Below are positions 56,754 through 64,000 of a stretch of DNA of 64,000 nucleotides, one piece after another. Made by a program: the position numbers and the translations under genes. Under the pieces are notes generated by a model. That model had not been told where the DNA came from, did not search any database, and saw only the letters and a program-made list of their open reading frames with translations. Origin of the DNA: Paracoccus jeotgali (GTDB taxonomy: Bacteria > Pseudomonadota > Alphaproteobacteria > Rhodobacterales > Rhodobacteraceae); NCBI RefSeq assembly GCF_002865605.1, contig NZ_CP025583.1, positions 2,522,501 to 2,586,500 of the forward strand, in the 5' to 3' direction. Within the stretch, counting starts at the first letter, position 1, and every line of letters begins with the position of its first letter.

Positions 56754-58475
56754 TTATTGCCAGGACTTGATCAGCTCGTCATAGGACACGGTTTCGCCCT
56801 GCGGCTTTTCGTTGTCCAGCTTGGCCACCGGTGCGCCTTCGGCATCCAGCCATTCCTGAGGGTCCTTTTCCTCATTCAGCTTCGGGCCCAGATCGCCCTG
56901 CACGCCAGCCCGTTCCAGCCGTTCCAGCACGCGTTCCTGTTCCGCGCACAGCGAATCGAGCGCCTCTTGCGGGGTCTTGGCGCCCGACAGCGCATCACCG
57001 ATGTTCTGCCACCAAAGCTGCGCCAGCTTGGGATAGTCGGGGATGTTGGTGCCGGTGGGCGACCATTGGGTGCGGGCGGGCGAGCGGTAGAACTCGATCA
57101 GCCCGCCCAGCTTGGGCGCGCGTTCGGTGAAGGATTCGTCCTGCACCGTCGATTCGCGGATGAAGGTCAGCCCGACATGGGATTTCTTCACATCCACCGT
57201 CTTCGAGGTGACGAACTGCGCATACAGCCACGCCGCCTGCGCGCGATCGACCGGGGTCGATTTCATCAGCGTCCAGGACCCCACATCCTGATAGCCGATC
57301 TTGGTCCCCTCGCTCCAATAGGCGCCGTGGGGGCTGGGGGCCATGCGCCATTTCGGGGTGCCGTCCTCGTTCATGACCGGGGTGCCGTCCTTGACCATGT
57401 CGGCGGTAAAGGTGGTGTACCAGAACATCTGCTGGGCGATATCGCCCCGCGCCGGGACCGGGCCGGCCTCGCCAAAGGTCATGCCCATCGCCTCGGGCGG
57501 GGTATAGGCCTTGAGCCAGTCGATGGCCTTGGTCACCGCATAGACCGCCGCCGCGTCATTGGTCGCGCCGCCGCGCGCCACGCAGGACCCGACCGGACGC
57601 GAGTTCTCGTCCACGCGGATGCCCCATTCATCGACCGGCAGGCCGTTGGGTTCCCCCTTGTCGCCCATCCCGGCCATCGACATCCAAGCATCGGTATACC
57701 GCCAGCCGAGGCTGGGGTCCTTCTTGCCATAGTCCATGTTGCCCCAGACCTTGGTCGGGCTGCCCTCGACATAGGACATGTCGCGGCCGGTGAAGAACTC
57801 TGCGATATCCTCGTAAGCCGACCAGTTGACCGGGACGCCCAGATCGTAGCCATAGGCGGCCTTGAAGTCCGCTTTCGTCTTCTCGTCCGAGAACCAGTCA
57901 TAGCGGAACCAGTAGAGGTTCGCGAACTGCTGGTCGGGCAGTTGATACAGATCGCCATCGGGCGCGGTGGTGAATTTGAGCCCGAGGAAATCGTCCAGAT
58001 CCAGCGTCGGGCTGGTGAAGTCCTTGCCCTCGTTCTCCATCCAGTCGGTCAGCGAGCGGGCCTGCTGATAGCGCCAATGGGTGCCGATCAGGTCCGAATC
58101 GTTGACATAGCCGTCATAGATGTTCTCGCCCGTCTGCATCTGGGTCTGAAGCTTTTCGACGACGTCGCCCTCGCCGATCAGGTCATGCGTCACCTTGATC
58201 CCGGTGATCGCGGTAAAGGCCGGGGCCAGCACCTTGGATTCATATTCATGCGTGGTGATGGTTTCCGAGACCACCTTGATGTCCATCCCCGCCAGCGGTG
58301 CGGCGGCGTCGATGAACCACTGCATCTCCTGTTCCTGCTCGTCGCGGGTCAGCGTGGACAGGTCCCCGATCTCGGCATCCAGAAAGGCCTTTGCGGCCTC
58401 CATATCTGCCCAGACCGGCGCGCCTGTGACCATCAGCGCAAGCGCCATGGCCGTAGCCGTGTATTTCCGTGTCAT
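56754..58475 (-). CDS. glpV: Glycerol ABC transporter substrate-binding protein
   Basis: 573 residues, large for family 1 binding proteins but usual for the rhizobial glycerol system. Signal peptide ends near residue 23 (ALMVTGAPVWA). Segments such as THDLIGEGDVVEKLQTQMQTGENIYDG (quoted in part), YGKKDPSLGWRYTDAWMSMAG and a closing YDELIKSWQ match annotated glycerol/sugar-alcohol binding proteins. A ribosome site GGGAGG precedes the ATG. Encoded between the permease genes and glpK, the gene order of the Rhizobium leguminosarum glycerol operon. Confidence 0.9.
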   Translation of the reverse strand: MTRKYTATAMALALMVTGAPVWADMEAAKAFLDAEIGDLSTLTRDEQEQEMQWFIDAAAPLAGMDIKVVSETITTHEYESKVLAPAFTAITGIKVTHDLIGEGDVVEKLQTQMQTGENIYDGYVNDSDLIGTHWRYQQARSLTDWMENEGKDFTSPTLDLDDFLGLKFTTAPDGDLYQLPDQQFANLYWFRYDWFSDEKTKADFKAAYGYDLGVPVNWSAYEDIAEFFTGRDMSYVEGSPTKVWGNMDYGKKDPSLGWRYTDAWMSMAGMGDKGEPNGLPVDEWGIRVDENSRPVGSCVARGGATNDAAAVYAVTKAIDWLKAYTPPEAMGMTFGEAGPVPARGDIAQQMFWYTTFTADMVKDGTPVMNEDGTPKWRMAPSPHGAYWSEGTKIGYQDVGSWTLMKSTPVDRAQAAWLYAQFVTSKTVDVKKSHVGLTFIRESTVQDESFTERAPKLGGLIEFYRSPARTQWSPTGTNIPDYPKLAQLWWQNIGDALSGAKTPQEALDSLCAEQERVLERLERAGVQGDLGPKLNEEKDPQEWLDAEGAPVAKLDNEKPQGETVSYDELIKSWQ

Positions 58476-58543
58476 TCTTCCCTCCCTTACAGATCTTCAT
58501 GTGCCCGGGACGTGGTGCCGCCCCCCGGACCCTTTGGCGGTCG

Positions 58544-58969
58544 TCATACCCAGCGAAACACCGCCGCTGCATAGACGAGGCACAGCGTCAGCCCCCACCA
58601 GACCGGGGGACCAAAGAAGAACAGCCAGCCAAGGCAGATGAAGGCCGAGCCCAGCAGCGTGACGAACAGCCGGTCGCCGCGCGTGGTGTCGATGCCCAGA
58701 ATCCCGCGGCGCGGGGTTTCGGGAAAGCGCACGCCGAGGATGGTGAAGACGATCAGCAGCGCGGCGATGCACCAGAAGAACAGCGCCACCGGGAATGTCC
58801 AGGCCATCCAGCCGCCGGGGATCATGGACCCGGTCCAGTCGCGCACGCCGTCCCGCACCGGCACCGCGCTGATCAGAAAGACCAGCGTCCCGCCCAGCAG
58901 CAGCGCGGCCCCGGCATAGATCGCGGGCCAGGTGCCGCGCGCTGGCTTGGTCGTTTCGGTTAGCGACAT
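58544..58969 (-). CDS. glpU: Small membrane protein of the glycerol operon (DUF2160-like)
   Basis: 141 residues with three or four hydrophobic segments (about 17-38, 55-80, 103-120 and 124-139). It corresponds in place and size to GlpU, a small integral membrane protein found in rhizobial glycerol ABC operons (DUF2160 family), whose job is unknown. 15 nt after the glpQ stop. Confidence 0.8.
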   Translation of the reverse strand: MSLTETTKPARGTWPAIYAGAALLLGGTLVFLISAVPVRDGVRDWTGSMIPGGWMAWTFPVALFFWCIAALLIVFTILGVRFPETPRRGILGIDTTRGDRLFVTLLGSAFICLGWLFFFGPPVWWGLTLCLVYAAAVFRWV

Positions 58970-58984
58970 CGCAGCCCCCTTTGC

Positions 58985-60674
<1,690 letters not shown>

Positions 60675-60675
<1 letters not shown>

Positions 60676-61760
60676 CACGCGACCCTTTCGCCCACCGGCG
60701 CAACGCGCCAGTCGTCCGCATAGAGATTGATCCGTTCCGGCAGAAAAGCAACGCGCACATCGGCCGGCACCGGCTGGCCTTCGGGCACGACGATGTTGAA
60801 GGGCGCGCCCGCCACCTCGCCGCGCAGCAGGCGGTGGCGCCCGGCATCCTCGACCCGGTGGACACGCAGCGCCAGCCCTCCCGTCGTCGTCAGCCGGGCA
60901 TATTCGGGGCGGATGCCGATCTGCACCCGGCCCGGTGGCACGGGGTAATCCGCGCCCAGCGGCACGCGCTCGCCATTGGTCAGCACCGCCTCGGCCCCCT
61001 CGATCCGGGCGTCCAGAAAGTTCATGCCGGGCGAGCCGATGAAATAGCCGACAAAGCTGTGGGCCGGGGTCTCGAACAGATCCTGCGGCGTGCCCATCTG
61101 GACGACGCGGCCGTCATACATGACCACCACCTTGTCGGCGAAGGTCAGCGCCTCGGTCTGGTCGTGCGTGACATAGATCATCGTGTGGCCGAACTCGCGG
61201 TGCAGCTGCTTGAGCTGGGTCCGCAGCTCCCATTTCATATGCGGGTCGATGACGGTCAGAGGCTCGTCGAACAGGATCGCATTCACATCCTCGCGCACCA
61301 TGCCGCGGCCAAGGCTGATCTTCTGCTTGGCATCCGCCGTCAGCCCCTGCGCGCGGCGCGACAGCATCGATTCCATGCCGATCATCTCGGCGACATGCTG
61401 GACGCGGGCGGCGATGTAGTCCGCCGCCATGCCGCGATTGCGCAGCGGAAAGGCCAGATTGTCGCGCACCGTCATGGTGTCATAGACGACCGGAAACTGG
61501 AAAACCTGGGCGATGTTACGCTCGGCGGTCGCGGCGTCGGTCACGTCGCGGTCGTCGAACAGAACCCGCCCCTGACTGGGCCGCAGCAGGCCCGAGATGA
61601 TGTTCAGCAGCGTGGTCTTGCCGCAACCGCTCGACCCCAGCAGCGCATAGGCGCCGCCGTCTTCCCAGACGTGGTCCATCTGTTTGAGCGCATAGTCATC
61701 CTCGGACGACGGCTGGGGCAGGTAGCTGTGGGCGAGGTTCTGCAGCGTGATCCGGGCCAT
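60675..61760 (-). CDS. glpT: Glycerol ABC transporter ATPase with degenerate signature motif
   Basis: 361 residues, MalK-type ATPase plus C-terminal TOBE-like domain (about 245-355). Walker A GSSGCGKT (42-49), Q-loop QVFQFP, Walker B FDEP (164-167) and switch His199 in YVTHDQTEAL are normal, but the LSGGQ signature is replaced by LTADAKQ (140-146). The partner at 61762 shows the opposite pattern, so the pair should form one canonical and one degenerate ATP site. The ATG at 61760 is used; it lies 1 nt after the glpS stop. Confidence 0.9.
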
Positions 61761-61761
61761 G

Positions 61762-62844
61762 TCAGGCAGCCCTCGCATAGGCGGCGGGCGCGGCAAGCCG
61801 GCCCGCATCGTCGAACAGATAGACATGCGCCGGGTCCAGCCACAGCGTCACCGGCTGTTTGCGGGGCAGGTCGTGCACGCCGTCGACCAGCGCCACCCAG
61901 CGGTCGTCGCCCCGGGTGACATGCAGGAATGTCTCGGACCCGGTGATCTCGGTCACGTTCAGCAGGCAATCCAGCGCGATGGCGCTTTCGGCGTGACGCG
62001 ACAGACGCAGGTGATTGGCGCGAAACCCGGCGCGATAGCTGCCGTCGGGCACCCCCGCCGGCGCGCTCGCCTGCGTGGCCACCCCGTCCAGCCGCAACTG
62101 GCCCGCCTGCAGGCTGGCAGGCGCGAAATTCATCGGCGGATCGCTGAAGACCCGCGCCGTCACCGCGTCCTGCGGCTGGCGATAGACCTGCATCGTCGGG
62201 CCGAACTGGGTCACCCGGCCCTCCCACAGGGTCGCGGTATTGCCGCCCAGCAGCAGCGCCTCTTCGGGTTCGGTGGTGGCATAGACGAAGATCGCGCCCG
62301 AGGCTTCGAAGATGCGCGGGATCTCGACCCGCAGCTCTTCGCGCAGCTTGTAATCGAGGTTCGCCAGCGGCTCGTCCAGCAGCACCAGCCCCGCGCCCTT
62401 GACCAGCGCGCGGGCCAGCGCGCAACGCTGCTGCTGCCCGCCCGAAAGCTCCAGCGGCTTGCGCGGCAGCATCGGGGTCAGGCGCAGCATTTCGGCGGTG
62501 TCGCGCACCTTGCGGTCGATCTCGTCCCGCGGGCGGCCCATGATCCGCAGCGGCGAGGCGATGTTTTCATAAACCGTCAGGCCGGGATAGTTGATGAACT
62601 GCTGATAGACCATCGCGACGCCGCGATCCTGCACCCGCTGCCCGGTCACATCGACGCCGTCCCACAGGATGCGCCCGGTATCGGGCCGGTCCAGCCCGGC
62701 CATCAGGCGCATCAGGCTGGTCTTGCCCGACAGGGTCGGCCCCAGCAGGACGTTCATCGTGCCATTTTGCAGGCTGAGGCTGGTCGGGTGGATGTGAACC
62801 CGACCCGCGACCACGCGCGATACGCCCTGCAGTTGCAGCGTCAT
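61762..62844 (-). CDS. glpS: Glycerol ABC transporter ATPase lacking the switch histidine
   Basis: 360 residues, MalK-type with a C-terminal regulatory domain. Walker A GPTLSGKT (35-42), Q-loop VYQQFINY, intact signature LSGGQQQR (133-140) and Walker B LLDEP (155-159), but the H-loop reads YATTEPEEA, with Thr191 where His is expected. With GlpT it forms an asymmetric dimer. A GGGAGGAGG ribosome site precedes the ATG. 55 nt after glpD. Confidence 0.9.
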   Translation of the reverse strand: MTLQLQGVSRVVAGRVHIHPTSLSLQNGTMNVLLGPTLSGKTSLMRLMAGLDRPDTGRILWDGVDVTGQRVQDRGVAMVYQQFINYPGLTVYENIASPLRIMGRPRDEIDRKVRDTAEMLRLTPMLPRKPLELSGGQQQRCALARALVKGAGLVLLDEPLANLDYKLREELRVEIPRIFEASGAIFVYATTEPEEALLLGGNTATLWEGRVTQFGPTMQVYRQPQDAVTARVFSDPPMNFAPASLQAGQLRLDGVATQASAPAGVPDGSYRAGFRANHLRLSRHAESAIALDCLLNVTEITGSETFLHVTRGDDRWVALVDGVHDLPRKQPVTLWLDPAHVYLFDDAGRLAAPAAYARAA

Positions 62845-62899
62845 TCCCTCGCCTCCTCCCTTTGCCAGCCGCCTTAGATGGCGTCCGGCACCCGTGTCG

Positions 62900-64000
62900 T
62901 TACCCGGCCGCCCGCGCGGGCAGGGCCTGCGTCAGATAGTCGTCCAGCGCCGCGACCTGCGCGGGCGTCAGATGCAGCCCCAGCTTGGTCCGGCGCCACA
63001 GGATATCATTGATGCCGCGCGCATATTCGCGCGAGATCAGCCAGTCGATCTCGGCCCCGGTCAGGGTCGCGCCGAAATCGGGGCCCAGATCGGCGGGCGT
63101 CGTGGCCGTGCCCAGGATCAGCCGCGCCTCGGTCCCGTAATTGCGGACCAGCCGCGTGGCCCACGCCTCGGTCAGGAACGGATAGTCGCGCCGCAACCGG
63201 TCGATCAGGTCGGCCACCCCGTCGACCGGGAAATCGCCGCCCGGCAGGGGCACGCCCGCCGTCCACTTGCCGCCCGCCTGCGGGAAATGCGGGGCGAGCC
63301 GCGCCAGCGCGCTTTCGGCCAGCCGCCGATAGGTGGTGATCTTGCCGCCAAACACGTTCAGCAGCGGCGCGCCGCCAGCCTCGTCAATGCTGAGCACATA
63401 GTCCCGCGTCGCGGCGGTGGCCGATTTCGCGCCGTCATCATAAAGCGGCCGCACGCCCGAGAAGGTCCAGACCACATCCGCCGCCGTCACCGGTCGGGCG
63501 AAATACTGGCTGGCGAAATCGCACAGATAGTCCCGCTCTTCATCGGTGCAATAGGCCTCGGACGGGGGGCCGTCATGGTCCTGATCGGTGGTGCCGATCA
63601 GGGTGAAGTCCTGTTCGTACGGGATCGCAAAGATGATCCGCCCGTCGGTGCCCTGAAAGAAATAGCTGCGGTCATGGTCGTAAAGCCGCGGCGTCACGAT
63701 ATGGCTGCCGCGCACCAGCCGCACGCCCTCGCGCGTGTCGATATGGGCCACGTCATGGACCACCTGCGCGACCCAAGGCCCGCCGGCATTGACCAGCGCG
63801 CGGGCGCGATAGGTGGCGGGGCCGTTCGGGCCGTCGGTGGCGATCAGCCAGATGCCGTTGTCGCGCCGCGCCTCGATCACCTCGGTCCCGGTCAGGATGG
63901 TCGCGCCGCGGGCCTCGGCATCGCGGGCGTTCAGCACCACAAGCCGCGAATCCTGCACCCAGCAATCGCTGTATTCATAGGCCAGCCGGAAGCCCGGCTT
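62900..64000 (-). CDS. glpD: Glycerol-3-phosphate dehydrogenase, aerobic (5' end outside the window)
   Basis: 367 codons are visible, open to the window edge. FAD-dependent GlpD features: ALVNAGGPWVAQV, RLVRGSHIVTPRLYDHDRSYFFQ (quoted in part), IFAIPYEQDFTLIGTTDQDH (quoted in part), TFSGVRPLYDDG and FGGKITTYRRLAE, ending with the helical C-terminal domain (EIDWLISREYARGINDILWRRTKLG, quoted in part). It oxidises sn-glycerol-3-phosphate to dihydroxyacetone phosphate at the inner membrane. First gene of the visible operon; promoter and regulator lie beyond the edge. Confidence 0.94.
   Translation of the reverse strand, partial: KPGFRLAYEYSDCWVQDSRLVVLNARDAEARGATILTGTEVIEARRDNGIWLIATDGPNGPATYRARALVNAGGPWVAQVVHDVAHIDTREGVRLVRGSHIVTPRLYDHDRSYFFQGTDGRIIFAIPYEQDFTLIGTTDQDHDGPPSEAYCTDEERDYLCDFASQYFARPVTAADVVWTFSGVRPLYDDGAKSATAATRDYVLSIDEAGGAPLLNVFGGKITTYRRLAESALARLAPHFPQAGGKWTAGVPLPGGDFPVDGVADLIDRLRRDYPFLTEAWATRLVRNYGTEARLILGTATTPADLGPDFGATLTGAEIDWLISREYARGINDILWRRTKLGLHLTPAQVAALDDYLTQALPARAAG

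Overview
The window reads as chromosomal DNA of a GC-rich alphaproteobacterium, most likely a Paracoccus-like member of the Rhodobacteraceae. This is judged from gene content only: a short PutA paired with an Lrp-type regulator, an RTX protein with a C-terminal Hint domain, a rhizobial-type glycerol ABC operon (glpSTPQUV), and the order xth, chaperedoxin, LON-domain protein, Trm112, ubiH, amidase, aminotransferase, ftsK. I saw no rRNA, tRNA, insertion sequence, phage gene or CRISPR array.

Layout. 0-10.5 kb is core housekeeping: a partial MFS transporter, exonuclease III, thioredoxin-TPR protein, LON-domain protein, Trm112, a UbiH-type hydroxylase, an amidase, a class I aminotransferase, FtsK and a small zinc-protease-like protein. 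10.5-16 kb holds a sulfotransferase and an RND efflux pump with its adaptor. 16.1-32.9 kb is a proline and hydroxyproline catabolic block: putR/putA, then a long minus-strand operon (binding protein, two permeases, ATPase, FAD oxidase, 4-hydroxyproline epimerase, aconitase X, a second proline-racemase homologue, GntR regulator), a separate DapA-like deaminase, an aldehyde dehydrogenase and a divergent pyrroline-2-carboxylate reductase. 32.9-35 kb is the RTX/Hint protein. 35.4-40 kb holds a class III aminotransferase, a SleB-like lipoprotein and metNIQ. 40.3-44.3 kb is a pxpA / pxpB-pxpC / biotin-carboxylase operon, followed by a lactate-dehydrogenase-type flavoenzyme and gluconokinase. 46.4-53.9 kb is a surface-polysaccharide type cluster (three glycosyltransferases, two Stf0-like sulfotransferases). 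54-64 kb is the glycerol operon glpD-S-T-P-Q-U-V-K plus an iron alcohol dehydrogenase.

How the genes fit together. trans-4-Hydroxy-L-proline would be imported, epimerised, oxidised, deaminated and oxidised to 2-oxoglutarate. 3-Hydroxyprolines would be dehydrated by aconitase X (and perhaps the odd racemase homologue) to pyrroline-2-carboxylate, reduced to L-proline and passed to the adjacent PutA. Three 13-nt inverted repeats close to ATACA-N3-TGTAT lie upstream of the three hydroxyproline promoters regions (21317, 30097, 31791) and look like the operator of the local GntR protein.

Most notable points: a proline-racemase homologue in which both catalytic cysteines are replaced (Ser90/Thr261); the shared operator; two glycerol ATPases with complementary loss of catalytic motifs; a possible split biotin-dependent enzyme built from BC-BCCP and a PxpB-PxpC fusion; and two single-base frameshifts in G/C homopolymers (pxpBC and the iron alcohol dehydrogenase), which may be sequence errors.
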